Below, one piece after another: positions 8,920-18,818 of a stretch of 64,000 bases of DNA; the stretch's first letter is position 1; each line of letters begins with the position of its first letter. Origin of the DNA: Methylophaga sp. OBS1. Lineage in GTDB: Bacteria > Pseudomonadota > Gammaproteobacteria > Nitrosococcales > Methylophagaceae. The position numbers and the translations under genes are program-made. The notes under the pieces were generated by a model, which ran no database searches, was not told the origin of the DNA, and saw only the letters and a list, made by a program, of their open reading frames with translations. The stretch spans positions 434,001 through 498,000 of the forward strand of contig NZ_JAPDMS010000002.1 in assembly GCF_026319365.1 (NCBI RefSeq), read 5' to 3'.

Positions 8920-10569
8920 GTGGAAATAAAAGACATCCATCAGCTAGAAAAGCAAGCTTATAAAAAGAGTCATGGTGAACTCACGCGCATCGGCCTGGCC
9001 CTGCTGTTCATGGTGCTGGCGCTGGTTTACAGCTACAACATCAGTGGTGATGGCACCAGCAGCCTGATTCTTGCCGTGGCGACCGTGTTTGGTGCCTATA
9101 TGGCGATGAACATCGGTGCCAATGATGTTGCCAACAATGTGGGGCCGGCAGTCGGCTCCAAAGCTCTGACCATGGGCGGTGCGATTATTATCGCAATGAT
9201 TTTTGAGGCGGCCGGCGCCATTATCGCCGGGGGTGACGTGGTCTCCACCGTCAAGAAAGGCATCATCGACATCAATGGTTTTGGCGGTAATACGCAGGAC
9301 TTTGTCTGGGCGATGATGTCGGCGCTGCTGGCCGCGGCACTGTGGCTCAACCTGGCTACTTTTGCCCGGGCGCCGGTTTCCACGACGCACTCTATTGTCG
9401 GCGGTGTCATGGGCGCCGGCATCGCCGCCGCTGGTTTCAGCATTGTGGACTGGGGCACGATGGGCGCAATTGCCAGTTCCTGGGTCATTTCACCGGTGAT
9501 TGGCGGCGTGATTGCCATTATCTTTCTTTATGCCATCAAAAAAACCATCATCTTCCAGGATGACAAGATCACGGCTTCATCCAAATGGGTGCCGGTGTAT
9601 GTCGCGATTATGGCCTGGGCTTTTGTCACCTATCTGGTTATCAAGGGCTTGAAAAAAGTCTGGCCGGGTCTGACGGGCTTTATCAATGAGAGCCTGTCTC
9701 TGGGGATGGATTTCGGCTCCAAACCCAGCATGGTGGATGCACTCATTATTGGCTTTGTGATTGGCATACTGGTGTATTTCCTGGTCAAGCGAACGGTCAA
9801 ACAGCGTTTGCCACGGCTCACCAATGACCGTGCCAGCGTTAATGTGCTGTTTACGATTCCTTTGATTTTTGCCGCGGCTTTGTTGAGCTTTGCTCACGGC
9901 GCCAATGACGTGGCGAATGCGATCGGGCCACTGGCGGCAATTCATGATGCCATTATCACCGGTGGCATCACTGCCGAGGCCGGTATTCCATTCTGGGTGA
10001 TGGCCGTAGGTGCTTTGGGTATCGCGCTGGGTCTGGCACTGTACGGGCCACGTCTTATCCGTACCGTGGGCGGCGAAATCACCGAACTGGATCAGATGCG
10101 GGCTTTTTCTATAGCGATGGCGGCAGCGATAACAGTGATTATTGCCAGTCAACTGGGTTTGCCGGTCAGTACTACCCATGTTGCCATCGGCGCCGTATTT
10201 GGTGTGGGGTTCCTGCGTGAATGGCTGGAACGGGCGGAAAGTCTGGAAGACGAAATTGAACAGGATGAGCGTGAAATCAAGGAAGAAAAACGCTTACTCA
10301 GCGCCCTGCGCAGTGAACTCAATGTGCTGATGGAGAAAAAAGACAAAACTGTCAGCGATTATGAGCGTATCACTGATTTGTATCGGGCCATTGACGAAGA
10401 AAAAGGCACGCTGAAAAAAGCCAAGAAAACGCTCAAGAAAGAGAAGAAGAGCCTTTACGTCAAGCGCGATATGATGAAGAAAATTATCACCGCCTGGCTG
10501 ATTACCGTGCCGTCAGCAGCCGTCTTGTCAGCCATTTTGTTCTATACCATCCGGGGGGTGATGACCTGA
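8920..10569 (+). CDS. PiT-family inorganic phosphate transporter with coiled-coil insert
   Basis: Inner-membrane, ion-coupled low-affinity phosphate transporter of the PiT (PHO4) family. The two family signatures are present: GANDVANNVGPAVGSKALT (about residues 66-84) and GANDVANAIGPLAA (about 327-340). STTHSIVGGVMG and STTHVAIGAVFGVGF mark the inverted repeats. Residues about 433-516 form a strongly charged Glu/Lys heptad-like stretch predicted to be a cytoplasmic coiled coil, before a last membrane helix. The start is GTG at 8920; an overlapping ATG at 8918 hits a stop at once. It is 549 residues long, in front of phoB and separated from it by a Pho box. Substrate could also be sulfate, but the phosphate context argues against that. 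Confidence 0.9.
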   Translation: MEIKDIHQLEKQAYKKSHGELTRIGLALLFMVLALVYSYNISGDGTSSLILAVATVFGAYMAMNIGANDVANNVGPAVGSKALTMGGAIIIAMIFEAAGAIIAGGDVVSTVKKGIIDINGFGGNTQDFVWAMMSALLAAALWLNLATFARAPVSTTHSIVGGVMGAGIAAAGFSIVDWGTMGAIASSWVISPVIGGVIAIIFLYAIKKTIIFQDDKITASSKWVPVYVAIMAWAFVTYLVIKGLKKVWPGLTGFINESLSLGMDFGSKPSMVDALIIGFVIGILVYFLVKRTVKQRLPRLTNDRASVNVLFTIPLIFAAALLSFAHGANDVANAIGPLAAIHDAIITGGITAEAGIPFWVMAVGALGIALGLALYGPRLIRTVGGEITELDQMRAFSIAMAAAITVIIASQLGLPVSTTHVAIGAVFGVGFLREWLERAESLEDEIEQDEREIKEEKRLLSALRSELNVLMEKKDKTVSDYERITDLYRAIDEEKGTLKKAKKTLKKEKKSLYVKRDMMKKIITAWLITVPSAAVLSAILFYTIRGVMT

Positions 10570-10584
10570 TCGTGGCTGGAGAGA

Positions 10585-10617
10585 CTGTCATCTGGCTGTC
10601 ACTAAAGCGTCACACTG
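10585..10617 (+). promoter_or_regulatory. Pho box upstream of phoB (distal)
   Basis: Three consecutive 11-bp units: CTGTCATCTGG, CTGTCACTAAA and GCGTCACACTG. The first two match the PhoB half-site consensus CTGTCAT nearly perfectly, and the third is degenerate. The site begins 15 bp after the PiT stop and ends about 140 bp before phoB, so it probably belongs to phoBR autoregulation. Binding is inferred from the motif. Confidence 0.75.
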
Positions 10618-10687
10618 ATGTCGGGGATTGCCAGCTAAGTTATGACTTACACCCATGTAAAGCAATTAAAATCAGTGGGTTAGCTTA

Positions 10688-10705
10688 TTGTTATCAAACT
10701 GTAAC
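10688..10705 (+). promoter_or_regulatory. Pho box-like site near the phoB promoter
   Basis: Two units spaced by 11 bp, TTGTTAT-CAAA-CTGTAAC, are weaker than the distal box but lie where a PhoB-dependent promoter would carry its activator site. A TAGTAT that could serve as the -10 element begins 8 bp later. phoB starts 50 bp downstream. Confidence 0.5.
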
Positions 10706-10755
10706 AATGGCTTAGTATCATGCAGCAGTCATTTTAAAGACTGGGAAAAAGGGCT

Positions 10756-11448
10756 ATGGCAACAAGTATATTGGTGGTCGAGGACGACGTTGCAATCCGG
10801 GACATGTTGTCTTTCACACTCAAGTCATCGGGTTTTGCCTGTGAGGCTGTGGGTGACGGGGAAGCCGGGCTGGAAACGCTGAAACAGCACCAGCCGGATA
10901 TGATCCTGCTGGACTGGATGCTGCCGGGGATCGACGGCATTGAATTTATTCGCCGCCTGCGAGCCAATGAGTTTCTGGCCAATATCCCTGTCATTATGCT
11001 CACTGCCAAGGGCGAGAGTGAGGACATGGTCAAAGGGCTGGGTGTTGGTGCTGATGACTACATCAACAAACCTTTCTCGCCACCAGAGCTCATGGCCCGT
11101 ATCAAGGCGGTGTTAAGGCGCTGTCAGCCCGCCGACTCAGAAGACGGTCAGAAACTTCAATTCAGCAATTTGGTACTGGATACCAAAAGCCACCGTGTCA
11201 CGGTGAATGATAAAAGGGTGGAATTGGGGCCAACCGAGTTTCGTCTGCTACATTTCTTTATGAAAAACCCGGAGCGTGCCTACGGCCGCTCGCAGTTACT
11301 GGATTATGTCTGGGGCGACACGGTGTATATCGAAGAGCGCACCGTCGATGTCCACATCCGACGTTTACGTAAAGCGCTGGAACCCAGCGGGCATGATCAC
11401 CTGGTACAAACGGTCCGTGGTGTAGGTTATCGTTTCTCAGTGGATTAA
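10756..11448 (+). CDS. phoB: Phosphate regulon response regulator PhoB
   Basis: Phosphate-starvation response regulator of the OmpR/PhoB class. The 230 residues comprise a receiver domain with acidic pocket VEDD (residues 8-11), phospho-acceptor D53 in LLDWMLPG and the lysine in MLTAKGESEDM. They are followed by a winged-helix DNA-binding domain ending in RTVDVHIRRLRKAL and TVRGVGYRF. AAGGG serves as the ribosome-binding site. phoR follows after 11 bp. Pho boxes upstream suggest autoregulation. Confidence 0.97.
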   Translation: MATSILVVEDDVAIRDMLSFTLKSSGFACEAVGDGEAGLETLKQHQPDMILLDWMLPGIDGIEFIRRLRANEFLANIPVIMLTAKGESEDMVKGLGVGADDYINKPFSPPELMARIKAVLRRCQPADSEDGQKLQFSNLVLDTKSHRVTVNDKRVELGPTEFRLLHFFMKNPERAYGRSQLLDYVWGDTVYIEERTVDVHIRRLRKALEPSGHDHLVQTVRGVGYRFSVD

Positions 11449-11459
11449 CGGCGGCGCTG

Positions 11460-12749
11460 ATGCAATGGGATAATTGGCGGCTGTTGACGCTACTGAGTCT
11501 GGCAGGTTTCTGTGGACTGCTGTTCGGCCAGATGATGACTTTTATGTTTCTGGCTGCCCTGATTTATGCGCTGTGGTTACAGAACAACTGGTACAAGCTC
11601 AGAAAGTGGCTGGAAAAACCTAAGAAAAACCGTTCACCCAGTGCTGAGGGGGTTATTGATGATGTCTGCCGTCAGATCGAGCAGATGCGCCAGCAGAACA
11701 GCAACCGTAAGAAAAAGCTGACCGGCTATCTGAAACGTTTCCAACAGGCGACGGCGGCGCTACCCGACGGGATCGTGGTGCTGGGGGAATATGGCGAAGT
11801 CGAATGGGCCAATCAGTCGGCGCGTGAACTGCTCGGCGTACGCTGGCCGCGAGATAACAACGTCCGAATCAACAATCTGATTCGCGATCCGGCATTTCAG
11901 TCTTTACTGGAAGACCCGCTCAAGTTGGGTAATGTGGTGACCGTCAAATCACCGCATGATGAAGCCATGCAACTGGAACTCAAAGTGGTGAGTTACATGG
12001 GGGCGGGCAGATTGTTGATAGCACGCGACATCACACAAACCATCAAGCTGCAGCGCATGCGCCGCGATTTTGTGGCCAATGTCTCGCATGAACTCAAAAC
12101 CCCGCTGACCGTATTGCGCGGATATCTGGAAGCCTTCACCGACCAAACCGACCCCGAACAGTGGCGGGCTGCTTTACCGGCAATGCGCCAGCAAAGTGAG
12201 CGTATGCATCTGATGATCAAAGATCTGCTGGTGCTATCTCAGCTTGAGACCGGTGAAAAGGCATTGCGGCGGATCCCTACCGATATCGGCAAACTGCTGC
12301 AGTCGATCATAGAAGATGCCCGTTCACTGGAGCATTACCGTGATCACAAAATCAGTCTTGAGCTGGATACCGAACGCTGGCTGGTCTGTGATGTGGATGA
12401 AATCCGCAGCGCCATTTCCAACCTGGTGTTCAACGCCGTCAAGTACACGCCGGCGGATTGCCAGATTCATATCAGCTGGCGACTTGACGATGAGGGCGCC
12501 TGTCTGGAAGTCGCCGATGAGGGTGAGGGTATCGCCGAACACCATCTGGAACGGCTCACTGAACGTTTCTACCGTGTTGACAAAGGGCGCAGTAACGACA
12601 AGGGGGGGACCGGTCTGGGGCTTGCGATCGTCAAACATGTGCTGCAGCGTCACGGCGCCAGACTCGAAATCAGCAGCGAGCTGGGTCAGGGGACGCGTTT
12701 CAAATGCCGGTTCCCAGCCACCATCGTGGTTGAGAAAATTACTGTTTAA
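11460..12749 (+). CDS. phoR: Phosphate regulon sensor histidine kinase PhoR
   Basis: Membrane-bound histidine kinase that phosphorylates PhoB under phosphate limitation, under control of the Pst transporter and PhoU. The 429 residues have two N-terminal membrane helices (about 5-40) with almost no periplasmic loop. A PAS domain follows (about 90-190), then HisKA with phospho-acceptor H210 in VSHELKTPLTVL. The ATPase domain has N-box NLVFNAVKYTP and G-box GGTGLGLAIVKHV. The lack of a periplasmic sensor is typical of PhoR. Confidence 0.97.
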   Translation: MQWDNWRLLTLLSLAGFCGLLFGQMMTFMFLAALIYALWLQNNWYKLRKWLEKPKKNRSPSAEGVIDDVCRQIEQMRQQNSNRKKKLTGYLKRFQQATAALPDGIVVLGEYGEVEWANQSARELLGVRWPRDNNVRINNLIRDPAFQSLLEDPLKLGNVVTVKSPHDEAMQLELKVVSYMGAGRLLIARDITQTIKLQRMRRDFVANVSHELKTPLTVLRGYLEAFTDQTDPEQWRAALPAMRQQSERMHLMIKDLLVLSQLETGEKALRRIPTDIGKLLQSIIEDARSLEHYRDHKISLELDTERWLVCDVDEIRSAISNLVFNAVKYTPADCQIHISWRLDDEGACLEVADEGEGIAEHHLERLTERFYRVDKGRSNDKGGTGLGLAIVKHVLQRHGARLEISSELGQGTRFKCRFPATIVVEKITV

Positions 12750-12776
12750 CAATAGCTTGGCTTGATTCTGAGCGTG

Positions 12777-12816
12777 TTGTCATACAACTGTCACATTTCT
12801 TTCATACCCTTGTCAC
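12777..12816 (+). promoter_or_regulatory. Pho box upstream of pstS, four units
   Basis: Four half-sites in exact 11-bp register: TTGTCAT, CTGTCAC, CTTTCAT and TTGTCAC, beginning at 12777, 12788, 12799 and 12810. This is two tandem Pho boxes. TACATA at 12825-12830 could be the -10 element. pstS starts at 12892. It is the strongest regulatory motif in the window and implies tight PhoB activation of the pst operon. Confidence 0.88.
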
Positions 12817-12891
12817 AGTCCAAATACATACTTTCCCAGCGCAAAACGTGAAACACGTTGCATTTTTCTTTTAACTTGGGAGCTGAACAAC

Positions 12892-13848
12892 ATGTTCAAG
12901 AAAAACATCGCCCTGCTGGGTGCTGCCGTCACCATGGCATTCTCATCGGTTACATTTGCCGACGTTGACGCCAACCTGCCTGACTATGAAAAAGTCAGCG
13001 GTATTTCAGGTAACCTCTCCAGCGTTGGTTCTGACACGCTGGCCAACCTGATGACACTGTGGGCTGAGGAATTCAAACGTGAATATCCTAACGTCAGTAT
13101 TCAGATTCAGGCTGCCGGTTCTTCAACTGCACCGCCTGCTCTGACTGAAGGTACTTCAAACTTTGGCCCTATGAGCCGCCAGATGAAAGATAAGGAACTG
13201 GCTGCGTTTGAAGAAAAATTCGGCTACAAACCGACTGCCATTCCAGTCGCTATCGACGCTCTGGCTGTCTATGTACACAAAGACAACCCAATTGAAGGTC
13301 TGACCATTCCACAGGTTGATGCGATTTTCTCCGCCACCCGTAAATGTGGTTATTCAGAAGACGTCACCAACTGGGGGCAACTGGGTATTGAAAACCTGGG
13401 CGCGATTCAACTCTATGGTCGTAACTCGGTATCCGGTACCTATGGTTACTTTAAAGACAACGCCCTGTGTAAAGGTGACTACAAAAACAGCGTTAATGAG
13501 CAGCCGGGTTCTGCTTCAGTGGTTCAGGGCGTGACCAAATCACTGAATGGTATCGGTTACTCCGGTATCGGTTATAAAACCTCTGGCGTGAAAGCGGTGC
13601 CACTGGCTAAAGAAGAAGGCCAACCGTTCATCGAGGCAACGCCGGAAAATGCCGCCAGCGGTCAGTTCCCTATGGCCCGTTTCCTGTGGGTTTATGTGAA
13701 CAAAGCGCCTAACAAGCCGATGTCACCGATTGACCGTGAGTTCATCAAAATGGTCCTGTCTAAAGTCGGTCAGCAAGTGGTTGTTAAAGATGGCTACGTG
13801 CCACTGCCAGCCAGCGTGGCAGAAAAGGCGCTGGAAAAAATCCAATAA
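12892..13848 (+). CDS. pstS: Periplasmic phosphate-binding protein PstS
   Basis: High-affinity phosphate-binding protein of the PstSCAB ABC transporter, exported to the periplasm. The 318 residues begin with a signal peptide ending near SSVTFA (residue 23). Phosphate-binding loops include [23 protein letters not shown] and [12 protein letters not shown]. It follows a four-unit Pho box. A strong terminator after the stop separates it from pstC, so PstS can be made in excess over the permease. Confidence 0.96.
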   Translation: MFKKNIALLGAAVTMAFSSVTFADVDANLPDYEKVSGISGNLSSVGSDTLANLMTLWAEEFKREYPNVSIQIQAAGSSTAPPALTEGTSNFGPMSRQMKDKELAAFEEKFGYKPTAIPVAIDALAVYVHKDNPIEGLTIPQVDAIFSATRKCGYSEDVTNWGQLGIENLGAIQLYGRNSVSGTYGYFKDNALCKGDYKNSVNEQPGSASVVQGVTKSLNGIGYSGIGYKTSGVKAVPLAKEEGQPFIEATPENAASGQFPMARFLWVYVNKAPNKPMSPIDREFIKMVLSKVGQQVVVKDGYVPLPASVAEKALEKIQ

Positions 13849-13870
13849 GCCTGTATTGATATGACAGATG

Positions 13871-13904
13871 AAGCGCCCCGTGTGTCAAAGCACGGGGCGT
13901 TTTT
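13871..13904 (+). terminator. Rho-independent terminator after pstS
   Basis: A perfect 9-bp stem CGCCCCGTG/CACGGGGCG with loop TGTCAAAG is followed by five T. It lies 22 bp after the pstS stop and 81 bp before pstC. Partial read-through would give the usual excess of binding protein over membrane subunits. Confidence 0.92.
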
Positions 13905-13985
13905 GCTGTCATAATAACCCTGAAGCCTTTGCCTTGCAGATGCTTGAGGATTGTTTCGGAAAACACATAACACTGGTAATGCTCG

Positions 13986-16262
13986 ATGCAAGAACAAACC
14001 GTTGATGATCAAACCGTGCTGCCGGCTGCCGACTCACCCATAGCCAAACGTCGTCGTGCCTGGCGCGAAACCAAAGATAAAGTGGCTAAATATGGCGTCG
14101 GTTTTGGTGGCATTTCAGTGATTCTTGCCATCGTACTGATTTTCTTTTACCTGTTGTATGTGGTCCTGCCCTTGTTTCAGGGCGCTGATCTCGAGACCCG
14201 CACGATTTACCAGACCGAGCAGACCGCCACTCAATTCCTGACACTGAACGAATATAACGATGTCGCCCTGTCAGTGAGCGACAATGGCACCGCCCGCTTT
14301 TTCGAGGCTGAAAACGGTCATCCCATGCTCGAGGTCGACTTGCCGGTGAGGCCCGAAGCGATTACCTCTACAGCGGCCGGTGCAGCAGTGACGGGTGTCT
14401 TTGCTTATGGGATGACAGATGGTTCGGCACTGGTATTTAACCAGGATTATAAGATTACTTATCCCACCGGCACACAACGTAAAATTATCCCGCTGATCGA
14501 ATATCCTCTGGGAGAAGAGCTTGTCGTTGTTGACCCTCAGGGCCAGCCACTGGAACTGCTCAGTGTGCAAAGTTATGACGATCAGACCACGTTTGCTGCA
14601 GTGACGGCTGACCAGCGGGTGGTGTTGAAATCGGTGATCCGCGAAGCGAGTTTTCTGGATCCTTCAGCCTTCACACTGAAAGAAAAAGCGGCCTCCATCA
14701 GCCCGACCGGTGCCGCCAGAATTACTCACCTGCAACTGGATATCGATCAACGTGAACTTTATTTCGTTGATGATAAGGGTTTTATTTACTTTTATGACGT
14801 GCAGGACATCGCGAGTCCGCGACTGGTCCAAAAAGTCAAAGCAGTGCCGACCGGCGTCGGTATCACATCACTGGAATTTCTGACCGGCGGTATTTCTGTG
14901 CTGGTGGGTCGTAGTGATGGCCAGATTGATCAGTGGTTCCCGGTACGGGACAAGGACAACAATTATTTTCTGCACAATGTGCGCAGCTTTAATGACCAGC
15001 AAGCCGCCATTGTTGCCATTGCGGTGGAGCAGGCCCGTAAAGGTTTCCTGGCTCTGGACAGCACCGGTAAACTCGGGGTTTATCACACCACGGCCGAACG
15101 CACGCTCCTGGTCGAGCCGCAGCTTGAAAGTGCTGATGCAGTCATAGGGCTGTCGCCCCGGGCCAATGGTCTGATCAGCCTGACGGCTGACGGTCAGGTG
15201 AAACTGATTCATATCGATAACGAACATCCGGATATTTCCTGGCACTCGCTATGGGAAAAAGTCTGGTATGAAAGCCGCAGTGAGCCGGAACACATCTGGC
15301 AGTCTTCCTCCGCCAGCAGTGACTTCGAGCCCAAATTCAGTCTGACACCGCTGACCTTCGGCACCATCAAAGCGGCATTCTATGCGATGCTGGTGGCGGT
15401 GCCGCTGGCCATTATGGGCGCGATTTTTACTGCTTACTTCATGTCACCCAAGATGCGCTCTATCGTCAAGCCGACCATCGAAATCATGGAAGCCTTGCCA
15501 ACGGTGATACTGGGCTTTCTCGCCGGGCTCTGGTTGGCGCCGATTGTGGAGGACAATCTGCCCGGGGTGTTTACCATCCTGTTTATGCTGCCGCTGATGA
15601 TTATTCTCACTGCCTGGGCCTGGACCAAACTGCCCCGGCGCTGGCGTGAAGCGATTCCTGACGGTTGGGAAGCGGCGATTCTGATTCCGATTGTGATTGT
15701 GGTGGGTATCGTTTCAATGTCACTGAGTTCCAGCATTGAGCTGTGGCTGTTCGATGGCAATATGCCGCAGTTCCTCAATGATATCGGTATCGATTTTGAC
15801 CAGCGGAACTCCCTGGTGGTGGGCCTCGTCATGGGCTTTGCCGTCATTCCGACCATTTTCTCGATTACTGAAGATGCCATCTTCGGTGTGCCTAAACATT
15901 TGACGATCGGCTCACTGGCGCTGGGTGCGACGCCCTGGCAGACCATGACCCGTGTGGTTTTGCTGACCGCCAGTCCGGGCATTTTCTCGGCAGTAATGAT
16001 TGGTCTCGGCCGCGCGGTCGGTGAGACCATGATCGTACTGATGGCAACCGGTAACACGCCCATCATGGACTTTAATATATTCGAGGGCTTCCGTGCCCTG
16101 TCGGCCAATATCGCGGTGGAAATGCCGGAAGCCGAAGTCAACAGCTCGCACTACCGGGTGCTGTTCCTGGCTGCGCTGGTGTTGTTCATGGCCACCTTCG
16201 TACTGAACACGGCGGCAGAAGTAGTCCGTCAACGTTTGCGTAAAAAATACAGCAGCCTGTAA
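13986..16262 (+). CDS. pstC: Phosphate ABC transporter permease PstC with large extracytoplasmic domain
   Basis: Inner-membrane permease subunit of the phosphate ABC transporter. At 758 residues it is far longer than E. coli PstC (about 320). The extra part lies between the first membrane helix (about residues 37-60) and the permease core, which begins near residue 453 (TPLTFGTIKAAFYAMLV). Within it, short D/S/T-x-G strand motifs recur at roughly 45-60-residue intervals (about 98, 143, 205, 261, 309, 358 and 400), resembling beta-propeller blades. The coupling EAA-like loop is ALGATPWQTMTRVVLL. Enlarged PstC proteins are known in Pseudomonas and relatives. Its stop overlaps the pstA start by one base. 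Confidence 0.94.
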   Translation: MQEQTVDDQTVLPAADSPIAKRRRAWRETKDKVAKYGVGFGGISVILAIVLIFFYLLYVVLPLFQGADLETRTIYQTEQTATQFLTLNEYNDVALSVSDNGTARFFEAENGHPMLEVDLPVRPEAITSTAAGAAVTGVFAYGMTDGSALVFNQDYKITYPTGTQRKIIPLIEYPLGEELVVVDPQGQPLELLSVQSYDDQTTFAAVTADQRVVLKSVIREASFLDPSAFTLKEKAASISPTGAARITHLQLDIDQRELYFVDDKGFIYFYDVQDIASPRLVQKVKAVPTGVGITSLEFLTGGISVLVGRSDGQIDQWFPVRDKDNNYFLHNVRSFNDQQAAIVAIAVEQARKGFLALDSTGKLGVYHTTAERTLLVEPQLESADAVIGLSPRANGLISLTADGQVKLIHIDNEHPDISWHSLWEKVWYESRSEPEHIWQSSSASSDFEPKFSLTPLTFGTIKAAFYAMLVAVPLAIMGAIFTAYFMSPKMRSIVKPTIEIMEALPTVILGFLAGLWLAPIVEDNLPGVFTILFMLPLMIILTAWAWTKLPRRWREAIPDGWEAAILIPIVIVVGIVSMSLSSSIELWLFDGNMPQFLNDIGIDFDQRNSLVVGLVMGFAVIPTIFSITEDAIFGVPKHLTIGSLALGATPWQTMTRVVLLTASPGIFSAVMIGLGRAVGETMIVLMATGNTPIMDFNIFEGFRALSANIAVEMPEAEVNSSHYRVLFLAALVLFMATFVLNTAAEVVRQRLRKKYSSL

Positions 16263-17947
16263 TGGATAAAACAATGTCTCAGCGTTCATCAATCAAAACC
16301 TGGTTCAACAGCGGCAAGCCGTGGGTCTGGCTCAATGCCGGCGCTGTCAGCATCAGTCTGGTCATGGTCGTCGGACTGCTATTGCTTATTGCGGTGCGTG
16401 GACTGAGCCATTTCTGGCCTGCCGATATCATGGAGTTGAGCTATCAGGAGCCGGGCCAGCCTGCCGAAACCCTGATTGGTGAGCGGATTGATCATGAAAC
16501 CGTCCCGGCTGCCCGGCTGGCGCTGTCCGGTGTTCAGTTGCCTGAAGGTCAGGAATTTGCCCAACGGACGCTGCTCAAAGTCGGTAACCGTGACTATTTC
16601 GGGTTGGATTTCCGCTGGATTAATGACCCCTGGATCAGTGATATCCGTTATCCCGAGGGCATCATGGCGATCGAACGTCGTGAATGGGGCAATTTCTACG
16701 GCTATCTGGTCAACGTCAAACAGCAAGGCGAAGTGGTTGCCAGCGGTGAGGGTGCTTACCAGGAATTTGTGCAGCGGCTGGAGCGCAGCAATGAACTGAT
16801 GCGCCAGATCAAAACGCTGGAAAAGGACGACATCGGTCAGATTAACCATGGTCTGGAAGAAATCCGACTGGAAAAACGCCGCCTGCAGATGGATGACGTG
16901 CCGGAAGGCACGCTGCCTTACCAGGAATTGGAAGAGCAGAAACAGCAGCTCAATGATCGCTATGCCACCTTACGCGAAGAACTGAGCGACCTGTATCAAG
17001 CGATGAACCGTGATCAGATCATGGTGCGGATGGCTGATGGTCGTGAGGTCGAGATTCCGCTGGCCAAGATCGTGCACGTCTATAAACCCAACGGTATGGG
17101 CATTAGCGAGAAGTTCGGCCAGTATTTCCACCATGTCTGGGAATTTGTCTCCGGTGAGCCGCGTGAAGCCAACACCGAAGGCGGTATCTTCCCGGCCATT
17201 TTCGGTACCGTGATGATGGTGATCATCATGTCGATTCTGGTGACACCTTTCGGTGTTATCGCCGCCGTTTATCTGAAAGAGTATGCCAGGCAGGGTCCGG
17301 TTGTGCGGCTGATTCGCATCGCGGTGAATAACCTGGCAGGTGTGCCGTCGATTGTTTACGGGGTATTCGGTCTCGGGTTCTTTGTCTATTTTATCGGTGG
17401 CAGCATCGATGAGATCTTCTTCCAGGCGAAATTACCGTCACCGACTTTCGGCTCGCCCGGCCTGTTGTGGGCCTCACTGACGCTAGCGATTCTGACTGTG
17501 CCGGTGGTTATCGTGGCGACCGAAGAGGGACTGTCACGAATTCCGCGTGCAATCCGTGAGGGCAGTCTGGCACTGGGGGCCACCAAAGCTGAAACCTTGT
17601 GGCGCACCGTGTTGCCGATGGCCGCACCGGCAATGATGACCGGTCTGATTCTGGCCGTCGCCCGTGCCGCCGGCGAGGTGGCACCACTGATGATGGTGGG
17701 TGTGGTGAAACTGGCCCCGGCTCTTGCTGTCGATAACATCGCCCCGTATCTGCATCTGGACAGACAGTTTATGCACCTGGGCTTTCATATATACGATGTC
17801 GGCTTCCAGAGCCCGAACGTCGAAGCCGCACGACCACTGGTATATGCCACCGCGTTCCTGCTGGTCCTGATTATCATCGTGTTGAACCTGGCAGCGATTG
17901 GTATTCGCAATCGTCTGCGTGAAACCTACAAATCAACTGAGAGTTAA
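16262..17947 (+). CDS. pstA: Phosphate ABC transporter permease PstA, enlarged
   Basis: Second permease subunit of PstSCAB. It has 561 residues, about twice the E. coli length. An N-terminal membrane helix (about 20-42) is followed by an extracytoplasmic part containing a charged helical region (about 175-245), probably coiled coil. The permease core starts near residue 306 ([16 protein letters not shown]). It contains the coupling loop [16 protein letters not shown] and the conserved [12 protein letters not shown]. It pairs with the similarly enlarged PstC. An ATG five codons downstream (MSQRSS) is an alternative start. Confidence 0.95.
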   Translation: MDKTMSQRSSIKTWFNSGKPWVWLNAGAVSISLVMVVGLLLLIAVRGLSHFWPADIMELSYQEPGQPAETLIGERIDHETVPAARLALSGVQLPEGQEFAQRTLLKVGNRDYFGLDFRWINDPWISDIRYPEGIMAIERREWGNFYGYLVNVKQQGEVVASGEGAYQEFVQRLERSNELMRQIKTLEKDDIGQINHGLEEIRLEKRRLQMDDVPEGTLPYQELEEQKQQLNDRYATLREELSDLYQAMNRDQIMVRMADGREVEIPLAKIVHVYKPNGMGISEKFGQYFHHVWEFVSGEPREANTEGGIFPAIFGTVMMVIIMSILVTPFGVIAAVYLKEYARQGPVVRLIRIAVNNLAGVPSIVYGVFGLGFFVYFIGGSIDEIFFQAKLPSPTFGSPGLLWASLTLAILTVPVVIVATEEGLSRIPRAIREGSLALGATKAETLWRTVLPMAAPAMMTGLILAVARAAGEVAPLMMVGVVKLAPALAVDNIAPYLHLDRQFMHLGFHIYDVGFQSPNVEAARPLVYATAFLLVLIIIVLNLAAIGIRNRLRETYKSTES

Positions 17948-17951
17948 ACCC

Positions 17952-18794
17952 ATGCAAGCAGCCAACCAACAAAAAAACGTGTCGCGTGGTATCGATATTG
18001 AATCAATGTCACGCGGTCCACGCGTTAATCTGGCAGATGAAACCGTCTGTCTGGAAGTCAAAGACTTCAACCTTTTCTACGGCGACAAGCAGGCGTTGCA
18101 TGGTATTAACATGCAGATCCCGAAAAACCGCGTCACCGCCTTTATCGGCCCCAGTGGTTGCGGTAAGTCGACTCTGCTGCGCTGTTTCAACCGGATGAAC
18201 GATCTGATTGATACGGTGAAGATGGATGGTCAACTCGTGCTTGATGGTATGGAAATCAACTCCCCTTCGGTGAATGTGGCTGATCTGCGCCGTCAAGTGG
18301 GGATGGTGTTCCAGAAACCCAATCCATTTCCCAAGTCGATTTACGAAAACGTGGCCTATGGTTTACGTTTGCAGGGCGTCAACGACCGCGCCACGCTGGA
18401 TAAGGTGGTTGAGCAGTCGCTGAAAGGCGCGGCGCTGTGGGATGAGGTTAAAGACCGTCTGCACGAGTCAGCGATGGGTATGTCGGGTGGTCAGCAGCAA
18501 CGTCTGGTGATTGCTCGCGCCATCGCGATCGAACCGGAAGTGCTGCTGCTCGACGAACCGGCTTCGGCGCTGGACCCGCTGTCGACGCTGAAAATCGAAG
18601 AGCTCATTTATGAGCTTAAGGAGAAGTACACTATCGTCATCGTGACCCACAACATGCAACAGGCCGCGCGGGTGTCTGATTACACTGCCTTTATGTACAT
18701 GGGTGAACTGATTGAGTTTGGCGCCACTGACGAGTTGTTTACCAACCCGGCTAAGAAACAGACTGAAGATTATATTACTGGTCGCTACGGTTAA
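17952..18794 (+). CDS. pstB: Phosphate ABC transporter ATP-binding protein PstB
   Basis: Cytoplasmic ATPase that powers phosphate uptake by PstCA. The 280 residues contain Walker [11 protein letters not shown]-loop [11 protein letters not shown], signature MSGGQQQR, Walker [13 protein letters not shown] and the switch His in VTHNMQQ. The ATG at 17952, four bases after the pstA stop, replaces an upstream open frame that overlaps pstA. An N-terminal extension of about 35 residues precedes the conserved [11 protein letters not shown]. Confidence 0.97.
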   Translation: MQAANQQKNVSRGIDIESMSRGPRVNLADETVCLEVKDFNLFYGDKQALHGINMQIPKNRVTAFIGPSGCGKSTLLRCFNRMNDLIDTVKMDGQLVLDGMEINSPSVNVADLRRQVGMVFQKPNPFPKSIYENVAYGLRLQGVNDRATLDKVVEQSLKGAALWDEVKDRLHESAMGMSGGQQQRLVIARAIAIEPEVLLLDEPASALDPLSTLKIEELIYELKEKYTIVIVTHNMQQAARVSDYTAFMYMGELIEFGATDELFTNPAKKQTEDYITGRYG

Positions 18795-18818
18795 TCACGG
18801 CGCCAAGGAGATACGAAA

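Noticed and set aside
9577..10179. Minus-strand open frame opposite the PiT transporter
   Set aside because: Antisense shadow of a well-supported membrane protein gene.
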